This document shows positions 16,184-24,055 of a stretch of 27,736 nucleotides of DNA, one piece after another (positions within the stretch are counted from its first letter, which is position 1; the number at the start of each line of letters is the position of its first letter). The notes below the pieces were generated by a model. The model did no database searches. It was given only the letters and a program-made list of their open reading frames with translations, and was not told where the DNA came from. The position numbers and the translations under genes are program-made. The stretch is from Acidobacteriota bacterium (GTDB lineage: Bacteria > Acidobacteriota > Polarisedimenticolia > JAPUIV01). The DNA is taken from contig JAPUIV010000043.1 of the NCBI GenBank assembly GCA_027296665.1, forward strand, positions 1 through 27,736. Direction: 5' to 3'.

Positions 16184-17057
16184 TCTCTTTCACGGCCGGC
16201 ACCTCCGGATGAAGAATCTGGATCAGTTGCCGGAGAGCGGCGGGGGTTCTCGGCCCCGGCCGGAAGATCAGATCCGATTCGATCCCGAATACCTGTTTTT
16301 CCCGGACCGCCGGAATGGAGCTCCAGCGTTCCCATGAACCCAGGAGATCGATTTTCTTGACTCCGGAACTCATGTCTGCCGTCTCCGGTTCGAGGATCAC
16401 CTCGGGAGCATATTCCAGCACCGCCTCGATCCCGATTCTCGGGTACCGGGTCTTTCCCCCGAAAAGGGGAACCTGGCCGCCGGCCAGCCTGATCAGTTCT
16501 CCCGGGAAGGAACTGGACCCGGCGATGATGAAGGGATCCCGGCTGAATGTCAAAAGGACCCGGGGCCTCGATTTCTGACGTACGGCCCGAACCAGAAGAG
16601 AAATTTCCTCCTGAATTTCCTTCACCAGGGCGCCGGCCTGGTCGGGCCTGCCGGTGGCGGTCCCGATGCGGTCAATCGCCTGATACAGTTCCTCCAGGCT
16701 CCGGGTCTCGACTATGAGGATAGGAACTCCGAGCCGTTCCACGGTCTCGACTGGGGCCCGGTTGCCGACGTTGGGAATGGCGATGACCAGATCGGGCCGC
16801 AGGGCGATGATCCGTTCCACGTTTGGATTGGCGAAGCCGCCCACTTTTGGCTTGTTCCTGGTCTCGGGAGGGAAGTTGGAGAACTCGGTCACCCCGGCGA
16901 TGCGGTCGCCCAGATCGAGGCGGTACAGGATCTCGGTGATCCCGGGGGCCAGGGAGACGATCCGTTCCGGGGATCGGTCCGCGCTGAAGAGGTTCCCGTT
17001 GCAGAGGAAGGAAACGGAGAACAGCGAGAGGAAAAAAACGAAGGTGAAGCGGGGCAT
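16161..17057 (-). CDS. btuF: Periplasmic cobalamin-type substrate-binding protein (BtuF-like)
   Basis: Class III binding protein of the importer, about 298 aa. The chosen ATG (17057) starts a clear signal peptide (short basic stretch, FTFVFFLSLFSVSFL core). The mature protein opens with RIVSLAPGITEILYRLDLGDRIAGVT and, slightly later, VGGFANPNVERIIALRPDLVI; both are typical of BtuF-family proteins. The frame is open upstream into usp, but those residues are not signal-like. There is little Shine-Dalgarno sequence, so coupling to usp 29 bases upstream is possible. I see no cobalamin riboswitch before usp or btuF, so the substrate call rests on family resemblance; cobalamin or another corrinoid is most likely. 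Confidence 0.85.
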   Translation of the reverse strand: MPRFTFVFFLSLFSVSFLCNGNLFSADRSPERIVSLAPGITEILYRLDLGDRIAGVTEFSNFPPETRNKPKVGGFANPNVERIIALRPDLVIAIPNVGNRAPVETVERLGVPILIVETRSLEELYQAIDRIGTATGRPDQAGALVKEIQEEISLLVRAVRQKSRPRVLLTFSRDPFIIAGSSSFPGELIRLAGGQVPLFGGKTRYPRIGIEAVLEYAPEVILEPETADMSSGVKKIDLLGSWERWSSIPAVREKQVFGIESDLIFRPGPRTPAALRQLIQILHPEVPAVKENGDRYPD

Positions 17058-17086
17058 CGAAATATTCGTCGGGGCCTTATCGGAGA

Positions 17087-17551
17087 TCAAGGCATCTGGA
17101 AACGGTGTCCAGGCGGCCGGACGGTGAGAACGGGGCAACTCGATTTTCGAACCACCTTTTCCGCGGTGCTACCCATCAGAAGGTGGCTGAGGCCGGTCCG
17201 GCCGTGGGTGGTCAGCAGGATCAACCCGGCCTTTTTTTGCCGGGATACACGCAGGATCTCGAGGAAGGGAGTGCCCCGCACCACCACGTAGGTTGCGGGA
17301 ACCCGTTTCTTTATCTTGGGAGCGACGATCTTTTTCAGTTTTTCCCTGGCCCGTTTTTCCATTTCCCGCAGGACTTCCTCCACCGAAACGATCGAAACGG
17401 TTGGGTGCTGGGTAAGAGGAAGATCCTCGACGACATGGAGAACCACCAGGCTCGCCTTGAACTTCCGGGCGAAGTCGACGGCGGTATCCAGGATCTCGAG
17501 AGAATAGGCGGAAAAGTCAGTCGGCACCAGGATCTTTCGAATTTTGAGCAT
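17087..17551 (-). CDS. Universal stress protein (UspA family)
   Basis: Single-domain cytoplasmic stress protein of 154 aa. It begins MLKIRKILVPTDFS, the standard opening, and ends with THGRTGLSHLLMGSTAEKV and CPVLTVR. The ATP-binding motif G-2x-G-9x-G(S/T) is incomplete: G117 and G127-S128 are present but the first position (114) is threonine, so nucleotide binding is uncertain. The open frame runs 43 codons further upstream, but only the ATG at 17551 gives the family N-terminus. It is first in the transcript that continues into btuFCD. UspA proteins have no established role in B12 import. Confidence 0.92.
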   Translation of the reverse strand: MLKIRKILVPTDFSAYSLEILDTAVDFARKFKASLVVLHVVEDLPLTQHPTVSIVSVEEVLREMEKRAREKLKKIVAPKIKKRVPATYVVVRGTPFLEILRVSRQKKAGLILLTTHGRTGLSHLLMGSTAEKVVRKSSCPVLTVRPPGHRFQMP

Positions 17552-17719
17552 AACCTGGCGGCATCCTATCAAACTCCGGGTTCCGAAACAAGAAACGCCG
17601 GCCCATGGAACCGACCATCCGGATCCCCCTTGAGGTCGGCCGAAACCTGCCGTACACTGCGGGAAGGAAACTCCGTCCATTGAACAAACGATTCACCATG
17701 AGTCGGGAGTGCGAGTCGG

Positions 17720-19084
17720 ATGAGCCAAAACCTGGCCCGGGAAGAACAAAAATTAGCGGAGATCTTCTTCGAGGAAAAAGAATCGGCCGGGACGGTCCGC
17801 CAGGACGGCCTGTCCGGTTCTCCCAGGATCGGATACGACGCCGGGGTTTCGGTTCGTGTCTGGACCGGCGAGGGGGATCGATATGTGAGCCGCTCGGGGT
17901 CGGGGCCCGCTGCGCTGCGCGAAGGGTTGGATGCAATCGGGTTCGATCCCGCGCGGCCTCCCCCCGCCGCGCCCCGGTCCGGATCCGAACTGTTCGATGC
18001 GGCAGCTTCCGGTCTGCAAATTTCCGGACCCGCCGCTTGCAAGGCCATGATGGAATGGCTCGAGGCTGTGGAAGACGCGGTTCGGGAAAGGGAGAGATCG
18101 ATTTCCGAATGCCGGATCGGAATCTGGGAATCGATTCGCCGGGTGGCGGTCTTTTCTTCGGAAGGAAAGTTACTGAAGCGGATCGACCGGTGGGCCAACC
18201 TTTCGATCCGGATTGGTTCCATGGACGGCGGCAGGAAACGCTTCGGGAATTTCCGGGCAGGTCGTTGGGCCCTGGACACCCTTCTTCGATCGTTTCCGCC
18301 GGCTCGATGCGCGGATGCGGCTTGTGTCGACCTGGCGGAAGAGAGAGCCGTGGTGCCCGCCGGGGAGGCCGGCCGTGTATCGGTGGTTCTGGCCGGGGAA
18401 GCCTCCGGAACCTTTTTCCACGAGACCTGCGGGCATCTGCTCGAGGCCGATATGCACTCCCTTTCCTCGTTGCCTCTGGCCGGGGTAGGGACGGATGAAC
18501 CGATTCCCGCCGGGTTGACCATTCATGACGATCCGACCGTGGCCGGAATGGGAGGAAGCGCCCGCTTCGATGATGAGGGGATAACCTGCCGAAGAACACT
18601 GCTGGTCGGGGAGGGGACCATCACCGGTTTCCTGCGTGACCGGCGGTCGGCCCGGCTTCTGGGAAAACCGGCCACGGGGAACGGGCGGCGGGGATCCTAC
18701 CGCGATCGACCCATTCCCCGGCTCGGCAACCTGTTCGTGCGGGGCGGCAAGGAGGGCGCGGGAGAGGCGATCCGGTCCTGCGAGGATGGATTGCTGGTCG
18801 ATCGGATCGAGTCCGGCCGGGTCGATCCGGTGACCGGGGAATTCAGACTGGCCGTTCGCCGGGCCAGAAAAATCCGCCAGGGCAGGCCCGGTTTGTTCCT
18901 GGGCCCTCTCCTCCTGGCGGGATCGGCCAGGGCGGCCCTTCTGGGGATCGAGGTTCTGGAGGAAGAGGCCGCCTCGGTGCAGGCAACGGGAACCTGCGTG
19001 AAGGAGGGCCAGATCCTTCTCACCGGTCTTTCCTCACCGCCGGTGCGATTCCGGGAGATGTCGGTCCTTCCGGCCTCGAGATGA
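17720..19084 (+). CDS. tldD: TldD-like zinc metallopeptidase subunit (diverged)
   Basis: Catalytic subunit of a TldD/TldE-type heterodimeric peptidase, which in characterised systems degrades unfolded peptides or trims leader peptides of modified peptides. The 454-aa protein has the HExxxH zinc motif as HETCGH (234-239) followed by LLEAD, and the third zinc ligand C426 in GTCVKEGQ near the C-terminus, so the metal site looks complete. The N-terminal domain is only loosely similar to standard TldD, and the motif differs from the usual HEAIGH. ATG at 17720 has GGGAG about ten bases upstream. The tldE-like gene follows after 13 bases. I see no precursor-peptide gene beside it. Confidence 0.88.
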   Translation: MSQNLAREEQKLAEIFFEEKESAGTVRQDGLSGSPRIGYDAGVSVRVWTGEGDRYVSRSGSGPAALREGLDAIGFDPARPPPAAPRSGSELFDAAASGLQISGPAACKAMMEWLEAVEDAVRERERSISECRIGIWESIRRVAVFSSEGKLLKRIDRWANLSIRIGSMDGGRKRFGNFRAGRWALDTLLRSFPPARCADAACVDLAEERAVVPAGEAGRVSVVLAGEASGTFFHETCGHLLEADMHSLSSLPLAGVGTDEPIPAGLTIHDDPTVAGMGGSARFDDEGITCRRTLLVGEGTITGFLRDRRSARLLGKPATGNGRRGSYRDRPIPRLGNLFVRGGKEGAGEAIRSCEDGLLVDRIESGRVDPVTGEFRLAVRRARKIRQGRPGLFLGPLLLAGSARAALLGIEVLEEEAASVQATGTCVKEGQILLTGLSSPPVRFREMSVLPASR

Positions 19085-19097
19085 CCGGGGCTCCCCG

Positions 19098-20396
19098 ATG
19101 ACCGGGCATGCACTCGATTCACTGGAAGGCCTGGCCTCTTCCATTCTCGAGGAAACTTGCCGGCGGGGCAGTACGGTCGAACTGTTTCTCAAGCGAACCT
19201 GCTGGGAACAGACGATTCACCAGGAGGGTATCCGGCGCACGCAATCTTCGGGGATCGAGACCGGATGCGCCATCCGGGTCCTCCACCCGAATGGTCGATA
19301 TCTCTTTCATCACACCTCCGACCCCGATCCTGTCCGGATCCGCCGGGCCATCGAAACGGCAGCAGAAGTTCCTGCGGTTGCCCGGCCTGCCGTTTTTGAT
19401 CCGAACTGTCTTCCCACCGAACCGGTAGGGCCTGCAGGGAGGAAGCCGGACCATTCTCCGCCTTTTCCTCTAGGGGGAGATGAGTTTCTCCGCATGGCGG
19501 AGGAATCGGCCCGCCGGGCGGAGCAATCGATCGGTTCGGTTCCCCTGGCCATGTGCACGGACGGTGAAACAGAGATATGGCTGGGCAATAGTATGGGCCT
19601 GCGCGGGAGTTACCGGAGAACCTTGCGGCACGTGGTCCTGGGCTTGACCTGCCGTGATGGCGGCGGGGTCCGGTATCACCGCGCGGCAACGGCTCTTCCG
19701 GGCCGGCTCTCGCCGGAAAGGATCGGGCGCGAGGCGGCGCAACGTTCCGCATGGCCATTCCGGCAACCGGCGCGGATCCGCGGCCGGGTCCGCCTTCTTC
19801 TGTCACCCCCGGCGGCGGCGGAATGGGTCCGGCTCCTGGCGCCCCGGTGGAGGAGAGAGTTCCGGGTGGGAGATCGAATCGGACCCGATTCATTCGACCT
19901 GATGGATGACGGAACTTTTCCGGGAGGCATCTTGACCGCTCCGTTCGATGGCGAGGGCTGGCCCACGGAGAGAAGAATCCTGGTCAGTCGAGGTGTAGTC
20001 CGGGAACGGATTCCGGCCGGGAAGGTGAAGGGAAACCAGATCCGGGATTCATTCCGGCACCCCCCCAGAACCCACTTTACCAACCATTTCCTGGCGCCCG
20101 GCCGCCTCCGGACAGAGGAACTTTTCCGGGAGGCATCGGGCGGGATCCTGGTCCTGAATCTGAGGCCTTCCATCCCCTCCGGGATCGGCGGGGAGAATGG
20201 TGATCTGGAGATTTCCGGTTGCGCCGTGGAGAGGGGGGCTCCGGCGGGAGGGATCCGATCCGCTCATTTGAAAGGCGGGCGGGACAAGATCCTCGCGGCG
20301 ATCGTGGAACGGGGAACCGATCTTCGGTTTTACCCTCTGGACGGATCTTTCGGATCCCCCAGCCTTCTTCTCGAGGGAATGGAGTTGACATCCTGA
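19098..20396 (+). CDS. tldE: TldE/PmbA-like subunit (diverged)
   Basis: Non-catalytic partner of the TldD-like protein upstream, 432 aa. It lacks HExxxH, as expected for TldE, and keeps the family layout: a mid-protein segment RVRLLLSPPAAAEWVRLLA, then DDGTFPGGILTAPFDGEGWPT (in part: FDGEGWPTERRILVSRGVV), an ISGCAVERG segment and the terminal GSPSLLLEGMEL. ATG at 19098 is 13 bases after the tldD stop, with no strong ribosome site, suggesting coupling. Sequence is rich in Arg, Gly and Pro, and overall similarity to classical PmbA appears low. Function is inferred from pairing. Confidence 0.85.
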   Translation: MTGHALDSLEGLASSILEETCRRGSTVELFLKRTCWEQTIHQEGIRRTQSSGIETGCAIRVLHPNGRYLFHHTSDPDPVRIRRAIETAAEVPAVARPAVFDPNCLPTEPVGPAGRKPDHSPPFPLGGDEFLRMAEESARRAEQSIGSVPLAMCTDGETEIWLGNSMGLRGSYRRTLRHVVLGLTCRDGGGVRYHRAATALPGRLSPERIGREAAQRSAWPFRQPARIRGRVRLLLSPPAAAEWVRLLAPRWRREFRVGDRIGPDSFDLMDDGTFPGGILTAPFDGEGWPTERRILVSRGVVRERIPAGKVKGNQIRDSFRHPPRTHFTNHFLAPGRLRTEELFREASGGILVLNLRPSIPSGIGGENGDLEISGCAVERGAPAGGIRSAHLKGGRDKILAAIVERGTDLRFYPLDGSFGSPSLLLEGMELTS

Positions 20397-20441
20397 TATG
20401 ATAGACTTCTTCGGTTCTCATCATCAGCAGGAGGAATTTCG

Positions 20442-21470
20442 ATGTACGAAGGAAATCGCCCGCCCGATCTGGGATTGAATGCGATCCTGGAACCGATTCA
20501 AAAATTTCTCGAAAGGTGGAAGGGGAAATCAAGTGGATGGATTACCCTCCTCATTATTATTGCCGGGATCTGGGCCCTCTCAGGTATCTACAAGGTCGGC
20601 CCGGGCGAACGCGGGATTGTCCTCACGTTCGGCAAGTTGACCGGACAGACCGAGCCGGGGCTCCGGTACCGGGTCCCCTGGCCGGTACAGAGCAGGGAGA
20701 TCGTCGATATCGCCGGGGTGCGGCGGGCCGAGATTGGATTCAGGACCATTCGGAACCAGATCCATACGGTTCCCCAGGAATCGTTGATGTTGAGCGGTGA
20801 CGAGAACATCGTCGATGTCCAACTCATCGTCCAGTATCTGGTCCGGGATCCGGTCCTGTTCCTGTACCGGGTGCGGGATGGACAAAAGATCCTCCACTCG
20901 GCCGCAGAGGTCGCGTTGCGCAGCGCCGTCGGCCAGAACACCATCGACTTCACCATGACCGAGGGCCGGGTCGAGGTGCAAGACCGGGTCAAGAAATATC
21001 TCCAGCGCCTTCTCGACGAATACGAGACCGGCCTCCAGGTCACCGAGGCCCGCCTCCTGGTGGTCGATCCGCCGGAGCAAGTCCGGGACGCGTTTCACGA
21101 TGTCGTGCGGGCCTGGGAGGATAGAGAGAGGTTGATCCGGGAAGCGGAAGGGTTCCGGGAAGAGGTGGTTCCCCGGGCTCGCGGGGAAGCGGCCCAGATG
21201 GTGCTCGCCTCGGAAGCCTACCGCCAACAACGCCTGATCCGGGCCCAGGGGGACGCGGCCCGGTTTCTTTCGCTACTGGAAGAATACCGCAAGGCGCCCG
21301 CCGTCACCCGGGAACGGCTGTACCTGGAAACGATGGAAAGGGTGTTGCCATCGACGGAAAAATTCATACTTGCCACCGGAGCGGGGGGGAGCGGTGTCCT
21401 TCCCTTCCTTCCCCTGCGGGGTTTGCAAGGCGGCCCGGCCGGCGGGCGGGAAAAGGAGGGGAAAAGATAA
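20442..21470 (+). CDS. hflK: HflK, membrane SPFH-domain modulator of FtsH
   Basis: Inner-membrane protein that, with HflC, forms a large periplasm-facing cage around the FtsH protease. The 342-aa sequence has a short cytoplasmic N-terminus, one transmembrane helix (about 37-50), then the SPFH/band-7 domain starting YKVGPGERGIVLTFGK, and a long charged coiled-coil region rich in Arg, Glu and Ala. It lacks the long Gly/Pro-rich N-terminal extension found in enterobacterial HflK. ATG at 20442 is preceded by AGGAGGA six bases upstream. The stop TAA shares one base with the hflC ATG (TAATG). Confidence 0.95.
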   Translation: MYEGNRPPDLGLNAILEPIQKFLERWKGKSSGWITLLIIIAGIWALSGIYKVGPGERGIVLTFGKLTGQTEPGLRYRVPWPVQSREIVDIAGVRRAEIGFRTIRNQIHTVPQESLMLSGDENIVDVQLIVQYLVRDPVLFLYRVRDGQKILHSAAEVALRSAVGQNTIDFTMTEGRVEVQDRVKKYLQRLLDEYETGLQVTEARLLVVDPPEQVRDAFHDVVRAWEDRERLIREAEGFREEVVPRARGEAAQMVLASEAYRQQRLIRAQGDAARFLSLLEEYRKAPAVTRERLYLETMERVLPSTEKFILATGAGGSGVLPFLPLRGLQGGPAGGREKEGKR

Positions 21471-22333
21471 TGAAGATCACTGTCATTGTCCTTGTCGGGC
21501 TCATTCTCGCCGGTATCATCGTTCTGTCGCAGAGCGCCTACATCATCCCTGAATGGGGCCAGGGAATCATCTTGCAGTTCGGAGCCATGAAGCGGATCGA
21601 CCGCGATCCCGGGCTTCATTTCAAGACCCCGTTTCTTCAGACTCTCCTGCGGTTCGAAAAGAGGGTCCTCACCTCCGATACCCGGCCGGGAGAGTACCTG
21701 ACACTCGACAAGAAACGGATCCTCGTCGACCATATCGTCCGCTGGGAGATCCTGGATCCGCTGCAGTTCTACCGGACGGTCCGCCATGAGATCGGCGCCC
21801 GCTCCCGGATGGACGACATCGCCTCGGGCCGCCTGCGGCAGGAGATCGCCAAGCACAACTTCATCGACATCGTCCGGGAGGTCCGGGAGAAAATCATGGA
21901 GTCGGTCTCCGTGGAGGCGAGGGAGCGCGTGGAACCGTTCGGGATCCATGTACTCGACGTCCGGATCAAAAGGTTCGACCTACCCGACGAGGTGGAGACA
22001 TCGGTGTACGCCCGGATGCGGGCGGAACGCGAGAGGATCGCCAAGCGGTACCGGGCCGAGGGAGAGGAGGCCGCGCGCGAGATCCGCGCCGGGGCAAACA
22101 AGGAGAAGGAGATCCTCCTGGCCCAGGCCTATGAAAAGAGCCAGAAGGAGCGGGGACTTGGCGACGCCCGGGCGGCGGCGGTCACCGGCAAGGCCTTCGG
22201 CCGGGATCCGGAATTCTACGCATTCATGCGCAAGCTGGAGACGTACGAGAAGATCCTGGCAAATGATACCACCATCGTGTTGCGGCACGATTCCGACCTG
22301 CTTCGCTATCTGGAATCACCGCGGAAGCGATGA
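21470..22333 (+). CDS. hflC: HflC, membrane SPFH-domain modulator of FtsH
   Basis: Partner of HflK, 287 aa. An N-terminal transmembrane helix (about 4-20) is followed by a band-7 domain (IIPEWGQGIILQFGAMKRI), a segment DTRPGEYLTLDKKRILVDHIV typical of HflC (in part: LTLDKKRILVDHIVRWEI), and a C-terminal Glu/Arg/Ala coiled coil ending near YEKILANDTTIVL. AAGGAGGGG lies eight to nine bases before the ATG, and the start overlaps the hflK stop, so the two are translated as a pair. Normal length. Confidence 0.95.
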   Translation: MKITVIVLVGLILAGIIVLSQSAYIIPEWGQGIILQFGAMKRIDRDPGLHFKTPFLQTLLRFEKRVLTSDTRPGEYLTLDKKRILVDHIVRWEILDPLQFYRTVRHEIGARSRMDDIASGRLRQEIAKHNFIDIVREVREKIMESVSVEARERVEPFGIHVLDVRIKRFDLPDEVETSVYARMRAERERIAKRYRAEGEEAAREIRAGANKEKEILLAQAYEKSQKERGLGDARAAAVTGKAFGRDPEFYAFMRKLETYEKILANDTTIVLRHDSDLLRYLESPRKR

Positions 22334-22375
22334 ATGAAATCATGCAGAAGAGGGTCAATCTACCCGACTGGGACC

Positions 22376-22381
22376 AGGAGG
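22376..22381 (+). promoter_or_regulatory. Ribosome binding site deciding the yceI start
   Basis: AGGAGG eight bases before the ATG at 22390. It favours 22390 over ATGs at 22384 (two bases away, too close) and 22330 (no site, overlapping the hflC stop). Confidence 0.6.
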
Positions 22382-22389
22382 AAATGACA

Positions 22390-23052
22390 ATGAATCAACT
22401 GAAGAAAAGACAAACCGGGCCGGTTCGGGCGGCAGGGAGCCTGGTCCGGGCTTCCTTCCTGTTCGGTCTGGCCCTACTGGGCTCCGCCGCCATCGCGATC
22501 GGCGCCGACAGCTTCGCCATCGACCCGGTTCATTCGGGGATTGAATTCTCCGTCCGCCATCTGCTCATCAGCCAGGTCAAGGGGAAATTCCTCGAATTCT
22601 CCGGCACCATCCTTTACGATGATGAGGATCTGTCCCGATCCAGGGTCGAGATCACCATCCAGGTCAAGAGCATCGATACCGGCAATGAAGGGCGCGACGG
22701 GCATCTCCGCGGCGCGGAATTCTTTGATGTCGAGAACCATTCCGAGATCACCTTTCAGAGCGAGGAGATCCGGAAACGGGGGGAGAAGTACATCGCGGTG
22801 GGCAACCTCACCATCCGGGGTGTGTCGCGCCGCATCGAACTGCCCTTCGAGGTTCTGGGCACGGTCAACGACCCCTGGGGCAATGTCCGGATCGGAGTTC
22901 GGGCCGAGATCACGATCGACCGGCAGGATTTCGGTGTCTCCTGGAGCAAGACCCTGGATAACGGCGGTCTCGTGGTCGGCAACGAAGTCAAGATCGAACT
23001 GAACCTGGAGGCGATGCACCCGATAGAGAAGCCGGAGGAGAACCAGTCCTGA
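22390..23052 (+). CDS. Periplasmic YceI-family protein
   Basis: 220-aa protein with an N-terminal signal peptide (KKRQTGPVRAAG, then hydrophobic FLFGLALLGSAAIAI, cleavage near GADS). The mature part is a complete YceI lipocalin-like domain: FAIDPVHSGIEFSVRHL at its start, DGHLRGAEFFDVENHSEITF in the middle (in part: GAEFFDVENHSEITFQS) and VGNEVKIELNLEA at the end. Family members bind isoprenoid or other lipids in the periplasm; the ligand is unknown here. It follows hflC directly and may share its transcript. Its 3' end overlaps the convergent kinase gene by 65 bases, and a strong hairpin lies nine bases after its stop. Confidence 0.92.
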   Translation: MNQLKKRQTGPVRAAGSLVRASFLFGLALLGSAAIAIGADSFAIDPVHSGIEFSVRHLLISQVKGKFLEFSGTILYDDEDLSRSRVEITIQVKSIDTGNEGRDGHLRGAEFFDVENHSEITFQSEEIRKRGEKYIAVGNLTIRGVSRRIELPFEVLGTVNDPWGNVRIGVRAEITIDRQDFGVSWSKTLDNGGLVVGNEVKIELNLEAMHPIEKPEENQS

Positions 23053-24055
23053 GTAATCCTCCTTCCTCCTGGTAACGTTCCAGGAGGCGAAGGATCGGAT
23101 CATACTCGGGGAAGCGGCGCAGCGCCTGGAGGGCGTTCCGCATTGCCGCGGGAATGTAGGCATTGAAATGCGAACGCTTCCTGGCCGTCACCTGGTAGGC
23201 GTAGGTTCCGGCGGCCTTGAGGCAGCGCTGCACCACAGAGAGGTCGAACTGGTCACGGAGGCCAGACTCCTCCTCTTTTCCGCCCGGTTTCCCCTCCATG
23301 AACTCCCAGAACATCTCTTCCTTCAGGTCCTCTCCGAGGTCGAGGTACGGATCCAGGAGAAGAGAGGCCAGATCGTATAGGGCCGGCCCCAGCCGGGCAT
23401 CCTGGAAATCGACCACCGCCATCTCCCGGCCGTCCCAGAGAAGGTTGCGGGAATGGTAATCCCGGTGGCAGAGAACCTGTTCCGTCTTTTCCAGACGATC
23501 GCCGATCCGGTCGGCCCACCCGTCGAGCCGTTCCGCCTCTTGGCGCGGTAGGTCCAGTCCGAAGAGCCCTTGCAGCAGGTGGGTCCAGGTGAACCTGAGT
23601 TCGCCGGCCAGTTTTTGCCTGTCCAGATGGAGGCGGGCTCCCTCGAACTGGGCGGGAAGCTCCCGGGTGCCCCGGTCCTGGAGCAGCAAGAGGATCCGGA
23701 TCGCTCTCCGGTAGGCAGTACGGATGGTTGAATCTCCGGTACGGAGCAGGTATTCCTGGAGGGTGGTGGGGCCGGCGTCGTTCATGAGAACCCAGGCCTC
23801 GGCCGGGCACATCGCCTCGATCCCGGGCACCGGGATCCCGATTCCGGCCAGGAACCCTTGCATCTGGCAGAATGGCGATCGATCCGGGTCGAACGGATCG
23901 GTCTCAACCATCAGGATCAGTGAAGGAAGATTGTTTTCCCGGAATACCCGGTAAAAGGAACGGCTCGAGGCATCCCCCTGGAGTTTTTCCAGCCGGAGGG
24001 GCGAGTTCAGTCTCTTCAACAGCTTGATCGCCAGGGTCTGCTCATCCATGCTCAT
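22988..24055 (-). CDS. Sugar kinase of the aminoglycoside phosphotransferase fold, AmgK-like
   Basis: 355-aa kinase. It opens with LEKLQGDASSRSFYRV, the GDAS pattern seen in AmgK, has the catalytic loop CHRDYHSRNLLW (H197, D199, N204) and the metal-binding D216 in VVDFQDA. AmgK phosphorylates the anomeric position of MurNAc (and GlcNAc) released during peptidoglycan recycling, and the product is charged to the UDP-sugar by MurU. The neighbouring nucleotidyltransferase, overlapping by ATGA, makes that pathway the best guess. ATG at 24055 has GAGG about eight bases upstream. The last ~20 residues (rich in Pro, Ser and Gly) overlap yceI and look like a poorly conserved extension. Confidence 0.85.
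   Translation of the reverse strand: MSMDEQTLAIKLLKRLNSPLRLEKLQGDASSRSFYRVFRENNLPSLILMVETDPFDPDRSPFCQMQGFLAGIGIPVPGIEAMCPAEAWVLMNDAGPTTLQEYLLRTGDSTIRTAYRRAIRILLLLQDRGTRELPAQFEGARLHLDRQKLAGELRFTWTHLLQGLFGLDLPRQEAERLDGWADRIGDRLEKTEQVLCHRDYHSRNLLWDGREMAVVDFQDARLGPALYDLASLLLDPYLDLGEDLKEEMFWEFMEGKPGGKEEESGLRDQFDLSVVQRCLKAAGTYAYQVTARKRSHFNAYIPAAMRNALQALRRFPEYDPILRLLERYQEEGGLLRTGSPPASLSGASPPGSVRS
23061..23093. terminator. Strong hairpin just after yceI, inside the end of the convergent kinase gene
   Basis: Perfect 8-base stem CCTCCTGG (23065-23072) / CCAGGAGG (23080-23087) with loop TAACGTT, extended by CCTT (23061-23064) / AAGG (23090-23093) across a two-base bulge. It starts nine bases after the yceI stop. 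There is no T-tract, so it may act as an RNA 3'-end stabiliser or a Rho-assisted stop, not a classic terminator. On the opposite strand the same bases are codons of the kinase C-terminus. Confidence 0.45.

Noticed and set aside
17552..17719. Cobalamin riboswitch ahead of usp-btuFCD
   Set aside because: The minus strand of this gap contains no recognisable B12-box or conserved riboswitch core by eye. A covariance-model search would settle it.
20385..20413. TTGACA before hflK as a -35 box
   Set aside because: At 17 bases downstream the sequence (TCTTCG) is not a -10, and the nearby TATGAT (20397-20402) has no -35 at the right distance. It also overlaps the last tldE codons.
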